Source: Caulobacter sp031457805 (lineage in GTDB: Bacteria > Pseudomonadota > Alphaproteobacteria > Caulobacterales > Caulobacteraceae). From it: a DNA stretch of 64,000 nt. Shown here piece after piece: positions 51,772-60,917 of the stretch. The first letter of the stretch is position 1. Each line of letters starts with the position of its first letter. The notes beneath the pieces were generated by a model. It worked only from the letters and a program-made list of their open reading frames with translations, did not search any database and had not been told where the DNA came from. The stretch covers positions 10,339 to 74,338 of the forward strand of contig NZ_JAVDXI010000010.1 of assembly GCF_031457805.1 (NCBI RefSeq). Reading direction: 5' to 3'. The position numbers and the translations under genes are program-made.

Positions 51772-53811
51772 TCACGCCGGTCTATCGCGGTATGCAAGCA
51801 ACCGCAGCGCGTTGGCGACAACCAGCAGTGTCGAGCCCTCGTGGAAGACGACGGCCGCGCCAATTTTCAGGCCAAACAGCGTGGCCGGGATCAAGACCGC
51901 GACCATGCCCAGGCTAACCCAAAGGTTCTGCTTGATGATCCAGCTGGTCTTGCGGCTGAGGCCGACGGCGAACGGCAGATGGCTTAGATCATCGGCCATC
52001 AGCGCGACGTCGGCGGTCTCCAGCGCCACATCCGACCCGGCAGCTCCCATGGCGACGCCGACGGTGGCGTTGGCCATCGCCGGCGCGTCGTTGACACCGT
52101 CTCCAACCATGGCGACCTTGCCTTCTGAGGCCGCCAACTCCTGAATGATGGCCACCTTGTCCTCGGGCATCAGGCCGCCGCGCGCCTCGTCCAGGCCCAG
52201 TTCCTTGGCCACGGCGTCGGCGACGGTTTGGTTGTCGCCCGACAGCATGACGATGCGCTCAATGCCCAGCTTGCGGAGCCGTTGGATGACGCCCTTGGCC
52301 GCCGACCTAGGTGTGTCCATCAAGCCCAACACGCCCAGGAAGCGTTCACCGTGATGAACGACCATCACGGTCCGGCCTTGCGCTTCGAGGTCCTCAGCCA
52401 AAGCTCGCACGGCGTCTGACATCGCTGGTGCGTCCTTGCCGTCGAACAGGGCGGGCTTTCCGATGAGCGCCGCTGAGCCGGAAACCTGCGCCTGAACACC
52501 CTTGCCGGTCAGGCTGTTGACGCCATCAGCGACAAGCGGGGTGTGGTCGCCCAAACGTTCGCCGCCATCGCGGACGACCGCCGCGGCCAGGGGGTGGTCA
52601 CTCAGCGCCTCGACGGCGACAGCGACCGCTAGCAGCTCACGCTCCTCCACGCCTTGAATGGGCTGCACGTCGGTCACCCGTGGCTTCCCCTCCGTGAGGG
52701 TCCCGGTCTTGTCGAAAGCCATTGCACGGAGGGTGCCCAGGTTCTCTAGGGGGCCGCCGCCCTTGACCAGGACACCGCCGCGCCCGGCCCGCGCCACACC
52801 GCTGAGAACAGCACTCGGCACTGAGATTGCCAGGGCGCACGGGCTGGCGGCGACCAGCACCGCCATGGCGCGGTAGAAGCTGACGCTGAACGGTTCGTCG
52901 ATGACCAGGAAGGCGAGCATCAATAGCCCGACCCCGACCAGCACCGATGGCACGAAAATCCGCTCGAACTTGTCTGTGAACTGCTGCGTGGGCGAACGCT
53001 GGGCTTCTGCCTCGGCGACCATCTTGACCACCCGCGCCAGGGTGGTTTCCGACGCCTTGCGGGCCACCCGGACATCCAGGGCCCCTGCCCCATTGATCGT
53101 CCCGGCGAACACCCGATGCTCGGCGCTAGCGCGCTCGAAACTTAGGGCCGGGTCGGAGACGGGCCGCTTGTCGACAGGCACGCTTTCACCGGTGACGGGA
53201 GCCTGATCAACGCTGCTTTGGCCGGCGATGACCACGCCATCGGATGGGATCCGCTCATTGGGCCGGACCAGCACGATGTCATCGATTTGCAGATCCTCGA
53301 CTGGCACCTCGACCACGGTGTCGCCGCGCCGGACGCTGGCGTGTTCCGGCGCCAGCTTGGCCAAGGCTTCGATGGCCCGGCGCGCGCGGCCCATCGCGAA
53401 ATGCTCCAGGGCATGGCCGATGCTGAACAGGAAGAGCAGCAGCGCGCCCTCGGCCCATTGACCCAGGGCCGCCGCGCCGGCGGCCGCCACCAGCATCAGG
53501 CTATCGATTTCGAACTGGCGCTTGCGCAGGTTCTCGATGGCTTCCTTCAGCGTGAAGAAGCCGCCCAGCCCGTAGGCGATCAGAAAGCAGATCAGCGGGA
53601 CCAGGCCTGGCGCTCGAAGGCTGATCAGCCAGCCCGCGGCCAGGGCGACGCCGGAACCGATCGCGAAGATCAGCTCGGTCCGTTCACCGAATATCCCGCC
53701 GTGGGCGTGGCTGTGAGCGCCGGCGTTGCCGTCCTGGTCGTGGCCGTGGTCATGCCCGTGATCAGGATCCTGCTCGTGGCGCGCTTCGGGCGGCTGCGTG
53801 GCGGTGGCCAT
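51772..53811 (-). CDS. P1B-4-type metal ATPase (CzcP/CoaT-like)
   Basis: 679 residues, without HMA domains. The N terminus is His/Asp-rich (DHGHDHGHDQDGNAGAHSHAHGG). The transmembrane motif is SPC (AASPCALAISVPSA, about 324), and the last helices contain HEGSTLLVVANALR; together these define P1B-4 pumps for Co, Zn, Cd or Fe. DKTGTLTEG, TGES, SDHP and GDGVND are intact. It is the last gene of the long leftward czc operon, 17 bp after the DUF190 gene. Confidence 0.9.
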   Translation of the reverse strand: MATATQPPEARHEQDPDHGHDHGHDQDGNAGAHSHAHGGIFGERTELIFAIGSGVALAAGWLISLRAPGLVPLICFLIAYGLGGFFTLKEAIENLRKRQFEIDSLMLVAAAGAAALGQWAEGALLLFLFSIGHALEHFAMGRARRAIEALAKLAPEHASVRRGDTVVEVPVEDLQIDDIVLVRPNERIPSDGVVIAGQSSVDQAPVTGESVPVDKRPVSDPALSFERASAEHRVFAGTINGAGALDVRVARKASETTLARVVKMVAEAEAQRSPTQQFTDKFERIFVPSVLVGVGLLMLAFLVIDEPFSVSFYRAMAVLVAASPCALAISVPSAVLSGVARAGRGGVLVKGGGPLENLGTLRAMAFDKTGTLTEGKPRVTDVQPIQGVEERELLAVAVAVEALSDHPLAAAVVRDGGERLGDHTPLVADGVNSLTGKGVQAQVSGSAALIGKPALFDGKDAPAMSDAVRALAEDLEAQGRTVMVVHHGERFLGVLGLMDTPRSAAKGVIQRLRKLGIERIVMLSGDNQTVADAVAKELGLDEARGGLMPEDKVAIIQELAASEGKVAMVGDGVNDAPAMANATVGVAMGAAGSDVALETADVALMADDLSHLPFAVGLSRKTSWIIKQNLWVSLGMVAVLIPATLFGLKIGAAVVFHEGSTLLVVANALRLLAYRDRPA

Positions 53812-53827
53812 GACGTCGTCTCCAGGA

Positions 53828-54175
53828 TCAGGAAGGGCTGTGATGGCGGTGACCGCCGTGCGCGACGATCGCGATGGTCTCGATGGTGACTAGGCCGACG
53901 TCCTCGCCCTGGCGCAGGCTGTCCAGAAACCCGCGCAGGCGCGGTTCTTCATCGACCAGTTCGACGATGACATGCCGGCGGGGGGCCAGATCGACCGCCT
54001 TGGCCCCATGCACAATGCCCGCGTCGCCGTATGAATCGACCACCTGCAGGATGGCGGCGTTGGCGACCCCCAGGATTTGGGCCCGAGCGAGGAGAGCCTG
54101 CGCGTAGGGTTGCCCCTCCAGGATCGCGTCCATGTCGGTATAGATCCGCAACAGGTGAAGGTGATCAGACGCCAT
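53828..54175 (-). CDS. DUF190 PII-like protein
   Basis: 115 residues from ATG 54175 (GGAG upstream); a TTG at 54193 is less likely. LLRIYTDMDAILEGQPYAQALL and VIVELVDEEPRLRGFLDSL match DUF190, a ferredoxin-like, PII-related fold that often forms trimers and binds nucleotides. His-rich end (HGGHRHHSPS). Placed between the SRPBCC gene and the P1B-4 ATPase. A second copy lies at 55656-55997; their role in metal efflux is unknown. Confidence 0.83.
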   Translation of the reverse strand: MASDHLHLLRIYTDMDAILEGQPYAQALLARAQILGVANAAILQVVDSYGDAGIVHGAKAVDLAPRRHVIVELVDEEPRLRGFLDSLRQGEDVGLVTIETIAIVAHGGHRHHSPS

Positions 54176-54223
54176 GAGGTGCTCCGTAGCCAAGCGGTCT
54201 TGGTGATGAATGCGCGAGACGCA

Positions 54224-54691
54224 TCAACGGCGGATCTTCCCGGGCTTGGTCAGCCGACGGGCAAGAGCGACGTCCAGTTGGCGCATGACGCCGCCATAGG
54301 TGCGCAGCAGGCCCTCGCCGAGGACGCCTTTGAGCCCGCCAACGCACTGGACGGTGTGGGTGACCCGGGCGCCCTGCGGCACAGGGTCGACGCGGAAAGT
54401 CTCAAGCAGCCGGATGCCATAGCCGCCCATGCGCCAGGCGATGAGGCGCGGGGGCTCCAGGGTGACGATCTCCCCCGCCATCGAGATGGGGATCGGCAGC
54501 CTGCCGACCCGGATCCGAAAATCCAGCTGCCCCTCCTCCGCGAATTTCCCGGCCGGAGCCAGCGTCAGAAACGGGGCCCAGGCGCCATAGGCAGGAAAGT
54601 CGCTGAGCAGCTTGAACACCGCCTGGGGCTTTACGGCGATCACTTGGCGGGTCGTTAGCGTGAGCGCATCTTGGGGCTCGGAAGGGGTCAT
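54224..54691 (-). CDS. SRPBCC/START-like domain protein
   Basis: 155 residues from MTPSEPQDALTL; the ATG overlaps the CDF stop (ATGA). The pattern VFKLLSDFPAYGAWAPFLTL, a long beta sheet and VTHTVQCVGGLKGVLG...MRQLDVALARRL fit the SRPBCC ligand-pocket fold. No signal peptide. Family members bind lipids or other hydrophobic ligands, and the ligand here cannot be named. Inclusion inside a czc operon is curious. Confidence 0.72.
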   Translation of the reverse strand: MTPSEPQDALTLTTRQVIAVKPQAVFKLLSDFPAYGAWAPFLTLAPAGKFAEEGQLDFRIRVGRLPIPISMAGEIVTLEPPRLIAWRMGGYGIRLLETFRVDPVPQGARVTHTVQCVGGLKGVLGEGLLRTYGGVMRQLDVALARRLTKPGKIRR

Positions 54692-55587
54692 GAATGCACC
54701 TCTTCCTGGCCAGCGCAGGCATCGCGCTCGGTCTGGAGCGTCAAGTGATGCAGATCGAACTCGTCCTGTAGCCGCCCGGCCACGGCCAGGCGCACGACCT
54801 CGAAATCGGCGCCCGGCGCGAGCACCAAATGCGCCGTGCAGCTGGGCTGGTCCGCGCCGCTGACCCAGACATGCAGGTCGTGGACCGAGGCGACGCCGGG
54901 CGTGGCGGCCATCGTCGCGCGGATCCTCGTCAGATCCACGCCGCTCGGCGCGCCTTCGAGCAGGATCTGGGTGGCGTTCTTGAGCAACAACCAGGTGCGC
55001 GGCAGCACCCACAGCCCGATCGCGATGGCCACGATCGGATCGACAAATCTCCAGCCCGTCAGCTTGATGACCAGGGCGCCCACGATGACGCCGAGCGAGC
55101 CGAGCATGTCGGCCCAGACCTCCAGATAGGCGCCTTTGACGTTGAGGCTCTTGTCCTTACCCGCTTTGAGCAGGCGCATGGCGATCAGGTTGATCACCAG
55201 GCCAATTACGGCGACCACGAGCATGCCGGTTGATTGGACGGGTTCAGGGTCGATGATGCGTTTGACGCCCTCGACCAGGACGTAGACGGCCACGCCGAAC
55301 AGTAGGACGGCGTTGAAGGCAGCCGCGATGATCTCGAAACGGCGATAGCCGAAGGTCCGTCGATCATCGGCGCTGCGCGCGCCGATCTTGATGGCCACCA
55401 AGGCCACGGCCAGCGCCGCGGCGTCGGTGAACATGTGGGCGGCGTCCGACAGTAGCGCCAGGCTATTGAACCGGATGCCGGCGACGACCTCGGCGATCAG
55501 AAAGGTTGAGGTCAGTCCTAGGGCGATGGCCAGCATCTTGCCGTTGGTCTGACCGGCGGTGTGGTCGTGTCCCTGTTCCGCGCCCAT
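54688..55587 (-). CDS. czcD: CzcD-like CDF cation efflux protein
   Basis: 299 residues from MGAEQGHDHTAG with GGAG upstream. Six helices include LSDAAHMFTDAAAL (DxxHxxxD zinc-site residues) and EVWADMLGSLGVIVGALVI. The C-terminal cytoplasmic domain (VHDLHVWVSGADQPSCTAHL) is complete. It exports Zn, Cd or Co in exchange for protons into the periplasm, where CzcCBA could take over. Co-transcribed within the czc operon. Confidence 0.92.
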   Translation of the reverse strand: MGAEQGHDHTAGQTNGKMLAIALGLTSTFLIAEVVAGIRFNSLALLSDAAHMFTDAAALAVALVAIKIGARSADDRRTFGYRRFEIIAAAFNAVLLFGVAVYVLVEGVKRIIDPEPVQSTGMLVVAVIGLVINLIAMRLLKAGKDKSLNVKGAYLEVWADMLGSLGVIVGALVIKLTGWRFVDPIVAIAIGLWVLPRTWLLLKNATQILLEGAPSGVDLTRIRATMAATPGVASVHDLHVWVSGADQPSCTAHLVLAPGADFEVVRLAVAGRLQDEFDLHHLTLQTERDACAGQEEVHS

Positions 55588-55655
55588 GGGCGGATCTCCG
55601 TCAAGAAAAAGGAAGGGGTCGGCGCGCAGCGATGGGCTGCGCGCCGGCGAAGACA

Positions 55656-55997
55656 TCAGAAGCGGCGACGATGGCCGCCGTAACGGACCACTTCGACCTT
55701 CTCCAAGGTCACCAGCCCCACCTCATCGTCAGGGGTCAGGGTGTCGATGAAGGCCTTGAGCTTGGCCTCCTCGTCGACGATCTCGACGACGACCGGCAGG
55801 TTGGGCACCAGGTCGAACGGCTGGCCGCCGTGCAGGGTGCTGGAGGCTCCAAAGCCTCGCAGTCCCCTCAGCACGGTGGCGCCGGCCAGGCCCATCGATC
55901 GCGCCCGCTCGACGAGGATGTCGAAGAAGCGGCGATCGCCGGTCATGGCGTTTTCGTCGGTGTAGATCCGTAGCAGCAGTGCTTGGCCCGGGATCAT
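55656..55997 (-). CDS. DUF190 PII-like protein (copy next to czcA)
   Basis: 113 residues (MIPGQALLLRIYTDENA; FFDILVERARSMGLAGATVLRGLRGFGAS; VVVEIVDEEAKLKAFIDTL; VGLVTLEKVEVV). The domain is the same as at 53828-54175 but not closely similar in sequence. It begins 1 bp after the czcA stop, so it is tightly coupled to the RND pump. DUF190 proteins adjoin metal and fluoride transport genes; regulation of the pump is a guess. Confidence 0.85.
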   Translation of the reverse strand: MIPGQALLLRIYTDENAMTGDRRFFDILVERARSMGLAGATVLRGLRGFGASSTLHGGQPFDLVPNLPVVVEIVDEEAKLKAFIDTLTPDDEVGLVTLEKVEVVRYGGHRRRF

Positions 55998-55998
55998 C

Positions 55999-58900
55999 TT
56001 AGGCTCCTTGCTCTAGAGACGGCGCGGAAGGCTCGACCGAGGCCTTGGGCGTCTTGCGCAGGACGAACCGGCAGATGGCCGGCAGGACGAACAGGGTCAG
56101 GGCCGTGGCGGTGATCAGGCCGCCGATGACAACGGTGGCCAGCGGGCGTTGGACCTCAGCGCCAGTTTCGGTGGCCAGCGCCATGGGCACGAAGCCGAGC
56201 GAAGCGACCAGACCCGTCATCATCACCGGACGCAGCCGCTCCATGGCCCCGTCGATGATCGCCTTTTCCAGTTCAAAGCCCTGGGCGAGCCGCTGGCGGA
56301 TGGCGGTCATCATCACCAGGCCATTGAGCACGGCGACTCCTGATAGCGCGATGAACCCGACGGCGGCCGAGACCGAGAACGGGATGCCTCGCAGCGCCAG
56401 GCCAAAGACCCCGCCGGCCAGGGCCAGGGGGATGGCCGAGAATACCGCCAGGGCGGGCGCAAAGCCGCCAAGCGCCATGTAGAGCAGGGCGAAGATCAGC
56501 AGGAAGCAAAGCGGAACGACCAGGGCCAGACGCGATTGCGCCGCCTTGAGGTTCTCAAACTGCCCGCTCCACTCGATCCAGGACCCGGCCGGAAGCTTCA
56601 CCTGCGCGCCGACTTTGGCTTGGGCCTCGGAGACGAACGAGCCCAGGTCGTTGCCACGCACGTTGGCCTGCACCACGACACGACGCTTGCCGTTCTCGCG
56701 GCTGACTTGGTTGAGGCCTTCCGAATAGGAGAAACGGGCCACGTCACGCAGCGGCACCGACAGGCGCGCGCCGCCCCCCGCCCTTTCAGGCAGCATCACT
56801 GGCAGCGCCCCGACCGCGTCCAGGTCGTTGCGGGTGGCGTCGGGCAGGCGCACGACGATGTCGAAGCGTCGGTCGCCCTGGAACACTAGGCCAGACTCGC
56901 GTCCGCCCATGGCCACCGCCAGGGTGTCGGCGACCTCCTCGACGGTTAGTCCCAGTCGCCCGATCGCGTCGCGGTCCAGCGACACGTCCAGGGTCGGGAA
57001 GCCGGACGTCTGTTCGACCTTGACGTCGGCAGCGCCCTTGACGCTCTGCAGCGCCTTGGCGATCTGGCCGGCGCTGGCGGTCATGGCGTCCAGGTCATCG
57101 CCATAGACCTTGATCGCCACGTCGCCGCGCACGCCGGCGATCAGTTCGTTGAACCGCATCTGGATGGGTTGGCTGAACTCGTAGACGTTGCCCGTCAGAC
57201 CCTCGAGCTTCTTTTCCATACGCGCGACGAGCTGCGCCTTGCTTTCCTTTTTGTTGGGCCATTCGTCCTGCGGCTTGAGGATGATGAAGCTGTCCGAGGC
57301 GTTGGGCGGCATCGGATCGCTGGCCACCTCTGCCGTGCCGGTCTTGGAATAGACGAACTCGACTTCTGGGAAGGTGGCGATCGTCCGTTCGATCTGCCGC
57401 TGCATGCGCAGCGACTGCTCAAGCGACGTGGAGGGGATGCGCAGGGCCTGGACGGCCAAGTCCTTCTCGTCCAGTTGGGGCGTGAACTCTCGGCCGAGGA
57501 ACGAGAAGGTGACCATGGCCAGGACGAACATACCCACGGCCGCGCCGATCACCGGCCACGGCTTGGCGACTGCCTTGCGCAGCAGCGGCTCGTAGCGAAC
57601 CTTGGTCCAGCGGACCATGGCCACTTCTTTCTCCGCGACCTTGCCGCGAATGAGCAGAGCGATCATCGCCGGGATGAAGGTCAGCGACAGCACGAAGGCC
57701 GCGGCCAGGGCCAGCATCACCGTGATAGCCATCGGCGAGAAGGTCTTGCCCTCGACGCCGGTAAAGGTCAGCAGCGGCGCATAGACCAGCAGAATGATCG
57801 CCTGCCCGTAGACGGTCGGGGCGATCATCTCACGAGCCGCTTCGCGGGTTTCGCGAAGGCGCTCGCTGAGGGTCAGAAGCCGGCCCTCATGGTGCTGACG
57901 TTCGGCGAGGCGCCGCAGGCTGTTTTCCACGATGATCACAGCGCCATCGACGATGAGACCAAAGTCCAGCGCGCCCAGGCTCATCAGGTTGCCCGAGACG
58001 CCAAGCCTGTTCATGCCGATCGCCGTCATCAGCATCGACAACGGGATCACCAAGGCGGTGATCAAGGCGGCGCGGAAGTTCCCCAACAGCAGGAACAGCA
58101 CCACGATCACCAGCAAGGCGCCTTCGACGAGGTTCTTCTCGACGGTTTTGATCGTGGCGTTGACGAGCTTTGAGCGATCGTAGGTGATCTGCACCTTCAC
58201 GCCGGGCGGCAGGCTTTTGGCGATCTCCTTGAGCCGCTCAGCCGAAGCGCCGGCCACGGTGCGGCTGTTCTCGCCCGTAAGCATCAGCACGGTGCCGACC
58301 ACGACCTCCTCGCCGTTTTCCGAGGCCGCGCCGGTCCGCAGGCCGCCGCCGACCTTGACGGTGGCGACGTCTCCGACCCGGATCGAGACGCCTTGCCGGG
58401 TAGCGACCGTGGCGTTTGCGATCTCGTCGATATTGCGCACGCGCGCGTCGGCGCGAACCAGATAGGCTTCGCCGCCGCGCTCCATGAAGTTGGCGCCCAC
58501 GGCGATGTTGGCCGCCTCCAGGGCCTTGCCCAGCTCGCTGAACGACACGCCATAGGCGGCCATGCGCGCGGGGTCGGCCTGGACGGCGAACTGCTTTTCA
58601 TAGCCGCCGATGGAGTCGACGCCAGCGACGCCGGCCACGCCGCGCATCTGCGGCCGGACGATCCAGTCCTGCACTTCGCGCAGATAGGCCGCCTGAGCGG
58701 TGGCGTCGGTCAGGCGCTCGCCGGTCACCGTCAGATAGGCGCCGTCCGATTGCCAACCAGGCGCGCCCTCTTTGATCTTGGCGCCGCGTCCGCCGGGGTG
58801 GTCATAAGCGACCGTCCACATGAGCACCTCGCCCAGGCCCGACGATATCGGGCCCATGGCGGGCTGGGCGCCCTCGGGCAAGGTCTGGCCAACGCCGGTC

Positions 58901-59241
58901 AGACGTTCGGAAACCTGCTGACGCGCGAAGTAGAGGTCGGTGTTTTCCTTGAAGACGATGGTGACCTGCGAAAAGCCGTTACGCGAAATCGAGCGCGTGC
59001 TTTCCAGGCCGGGGATCCCGGACATGGCGGTTTCGACCGGGAAGGTGACGAGCTTTTCGACCTCGGCCGGAGCCAGGGCCGGAACGACCGTGTTGATCTG
59101 CACCTGTTTGTTGGTGATGTCGGGCACCGCGTCGATCGGCAGTCGCACCAGGTTGTAAACGCCCAGCGCGGCGATCAACGCCACCACGCCGATGACCGCC
59201 CAGCGCGCGCGGACGGAGAAATCAAGAATTCTGCCGATCAT
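55999..59241 (-). CDS. czcA: CzcA, Co/Zn/Cd efflux RND pump
   Basis: 1080 residues. The TM4 signature reads DFGLIVDGAVIIVENSLRRL (about 420-440), the divalent-metal (HME1-3) form, unlike the two CusA copies. N terminus MIGRILDFSVRARWAV and LPIDAVPDITNKQVQINT are typical of CzcA/CnrA. It pumps periplasmic divalent cations out using protons. ATG overlaps the stop of the small upstream gene. This is the nearest divalent RND system to the CnrYXH-like cassette and could be among its targets. Confidence 0.95.
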   Translation of the reverse strand: MIGRILDFSVRARWAVIGVVALIAALGVYNLVRLPIDAVPDITNKQVQINTVVPALAPAEVEKLVTFPVETAMSGIPGLESTRSISRNGFSQVTIVFKENTDLYFARQQVSERLTGVGQTLPEGAQPAMGPISSGLGEVLMWTVAYDHPGGRGAKIKEGAPGWQSDGAYLTVTGERLTDATAQAAYLREVQDWIVRPQMRGVAGVAGVDSIGGYEKQFAVQADPARMAAYGVSFSELGKALEAANIAVGANFMERGGEAYLVRADARVRNIDEIANATVATRQGVSIRVGDVATVKVGGGLRTGAASENGEEVVVGTVLMLTGENSRTVAGASAERLKEIAKSLPPGVKVQITYDRSKLVNATIKTVEKNLVEGALLVIVVLFLLLGNFRAALITALVIPLSMLMTAIGMNRLGVSGNLMSLGALDFGLIVDGAVIIVENSLRRLAERQHHEGRLLTLSERLRETREAAREMIAPTVYGQAIILLVYAPLLTFTGVEGKTFSPMAITVMLALAAAFVLSLTFIPAMIALLIRGKVAEKEVAMVRWTKVRYEPLLRKAVAKPWPVIGAAVGMFVLAMVTFSFLGREFTPQLDEKDLAVQALRIPSTSLEQSLRMQRQIERTIATFPEVEFVYSKTGTAEVASDPMPPNASDSFIILKPQDEWPNKKESKAQLVARMEKKLEGLTGNVYEFSQPIQMRFNELIAGVRGDVAIKVYGDDLDAMTASAGQIAKALQSVKGAADVKVEQTSGFPTLDVSLDRDAIGRLGLTVEEVADTLAVAMGGRESGLVFQGDRRFDIVVRLPDATRNDLDAVGALPVMLPERAGGGARLSVPLRDVARFSYSEGLNQVSRENGKRRVVVQANVRGNDLGSFVSEAQAKVGAQVKLPAGSWIEWSGQFENLKAAQSRLALVVPLCFLLIFALLYMALGGFAPALAVFSAIPLALAGGVFGLALRGIPFSVSAAVGFIALSGVAVLNGLVMMTAIRQRLAQGFELEKAIIDGAMERLRPVMMTGLVASLGFVPMALATETGAEVQRPLATVVIGGLITATALTLFVLPAICRFVLRKTPKASVEPSAPSLEQGA

Positions 59242-59696
59242 CGCGCGGCCTCCACGGGCTCGGCCGCGTGGGCGACGGGATGGTAGGCGACCGCGACGCG
59301 TGTCACCTCATTAGGGTTCACCCCAACAAGGCGGGCGTCATAGCGCGCGGCTTGATTGTGGCCGCTCGAACCGAGTGAGCCGCGCCAGACCACGGAGGTC
59401 GATCCCAAAGGACGGCCTGCGTTGTCGAAGGCTTCGATGTCGAGGTGTCCCTTGACGCCGGTCTTCCAGAGCGGCGCGCGACGAACTAGTCCCGAGACAC
59501 TCAGGCCGTCAGGCTCGCTCCAAGCCGACGCCGTTAGGACCTTCAAATGGCCTTGGCTCAGCAGCTGGAAAGTCGGTTGGGGCTTCAGCCTGCCTTGGGC
59601 CTGGGGGCTGGTCGCGGTCACGGCTGTGGGGGCCAGCAATCCAAGGACGCCGGCCACGATGAAAAGGGGTTTCATGAGAACGCGCCTAGTGCCCAT
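59238..59696 (-). CDS. Small exported protein between czcB and czcA
   Basis: 152 residues from ATG 59696, preceded by GGGGGAGG inside the end of czcB; ATG 59675 is an alternative without a good ribosome site. Signal peptide KPLFIVAGVLGLLAPTAVTA, then a beta-rich domain (HLDIEAFDNAGRPLGSTSVVWRG). No Cys or metal motif. It overlaps both czcB and czcA. I do not recognise it; the tight overlap suggests a periplasmic accessory of the pump. Confidence 0.6.
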   Translation of the reverse strand: MGTRRVLMKPLFIVAGVLGLLAPTAVTATSPQAQGRLKPQPTFQLLSQGHLKVLTASAWSEPDGLSVSGLVRRAPLWKTGVKGHLDIEAFDNAGRPLGSTSVVWRGSLGSSGHNQAARYDARLVGVNPNEVTRVAVAYHPVAHAAEPVEAAR

Positions 59697-60909
59697 GCTC
59701 GGCCTCCCCCTTGCCAAGCTCGGCCTTCAGGAGGAACGCGCCCTGGCCGGCGATCTGCTCGCCAGCGGTGACGCCCGATAGGATCTCAATGCGTCCGCCG
59801 CCGCGCCGACCGATCTTCACCGGGCGAGCCGTGAAGCCGTCCTTGCCGCGCACGAACACGCTGTCAGCGCCCTCGACCGACTGCACCGCCTCCTCGGGAA
59901 CCGAGAACCGATCCGTAGCAGCCGCGCCGCGCGGGACGATCCGAACCCGCACGGCCTGGCCGGGAACCAGGCCCGCCTGCCCTTGCGCCAAGGTCAGGAT
60001 GGCCGTCGCCGCGCGGCTCTCGACATCCACGCCTGGCGTGATCGACCGCACAACAGCGGGGATGGTGCCTTGCGGGGTCTCGATCAGCGCTTGATCGCCA
60101 GCTGCGATGCGGGCCGCGTCTGAGGCCGGCAACGAAGCCTGGACCTCGATCTTGCGGGGATTGGCGACGCGGAAGAGTTCCGTGCCCGCCGTGACATAGG
60201 AGCCAAGCACCAACGGCGCTGCGGTGATCTTCCCGGCGATGGGGCTCGACACCGTCACGTAGCGGCCATTGGCGCTCACCCCTGCGGCGGCGCCGGCGCT
60301 CGAAGCACGGCGTAGCTCGGCCTCAGCGATCGCGACCTCGGCCTGGGCGGACTCCAAATCCTGACGCGCGGTGATCTTGGCGTCGAATAGGCGCTTTTCG
60401 CGGGCGAAGGCCTGACGGGCCGCTGTCGCCTTGGCGGCGGCGGCGGAACGCTCGGCGCTGATGGCCGCCGCGTCGCGGCTTTCGATCGAAGCCAGGGCCT
60501 CCCCGGCCGCTACTGTGTCGCCCAGGCGCTTGTTGATCCGCACCACGGCGCCGTCGGCGCGAGCCGCCAAGGTCGCGGCGCCGTCCGGTGAGCCCACCAC
60601 GGAGGCCTGGGCCACGATGCCGGCCGAGAGCCCGCCGGTCGCCAGGGTTTCGACACGGATGCCGGACGCGGCGAGGCGTTCGGCGTTCATTTCGATGTAG
60701 CCTTCTTCTTCCTTTTCGCCGGTCTTGGCCTCGCCTTCGGCGTGGCCGGCTTCTCCTTCCTCGTGTTGCTCCGCCTTCACGGAAGCCGCAGCAGCGGGGG
60801 TCTTGGGTGCCAGGACCGAGCGTCCGATCAGGACGCCGGTCGTGGCCGCCAGCAGGCTGCTGATCGCCACGGCGGCCAGCAGCTTGTTCTTGTCAGTGGT
60901 TCTGGTCAT
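59686..60909 (-). CDS. czcB: CzcB, RND periplasmic adaptor
   Basis: 407 residues with an N-terminal membrane anchor, then a His/Glu-rich stretch (EQHEEGEAGHAEGEAKTGEKEEEG) that may bind zinc. The adaptor core has lipoyl-like, helical-hairpin and barrel parts. C-terminal end EAEHGH. It bridges CzcA and CzcC. Starts 8 bp after the czcC stop. Confidence 0.93.
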   Translation of the reverse strand: MTRTTDKNKLLAAVAISSLLAATTGVLIGRSVLAPKTPAAAASVKAEQHEEGEAGHAEGEAKTGEKEEEGYIEMNAERLAASGIRVETLATGGLSAGIVAQASVVGSPDGAATLAARADGAVVRINKRLGDTVAAGEALASIESRDAAAISAERSAAAAKATAARQAFAREKRLFDAKITARQDLESAQAEVAIAEAELRRASSAGAAAGVSANGRYVTVSSPIAGKITAAPLVLGSYVTAGTELFRVANPRKIEVQASLPASDAARIAAGDQALIETPQGTIPAVVRSITPGVDVESRAATAILTLAQGQAGLVPGQAVRVRIVPRGAAATDRFSVPEEAVQSVEGADSVFVRGKDGFTARPVKIGRRGGGRIEILSGVTAGEQIAGQGAFLLKAELGKGEAEHGH

Positions 60910-60917
60910 GTCAGGTC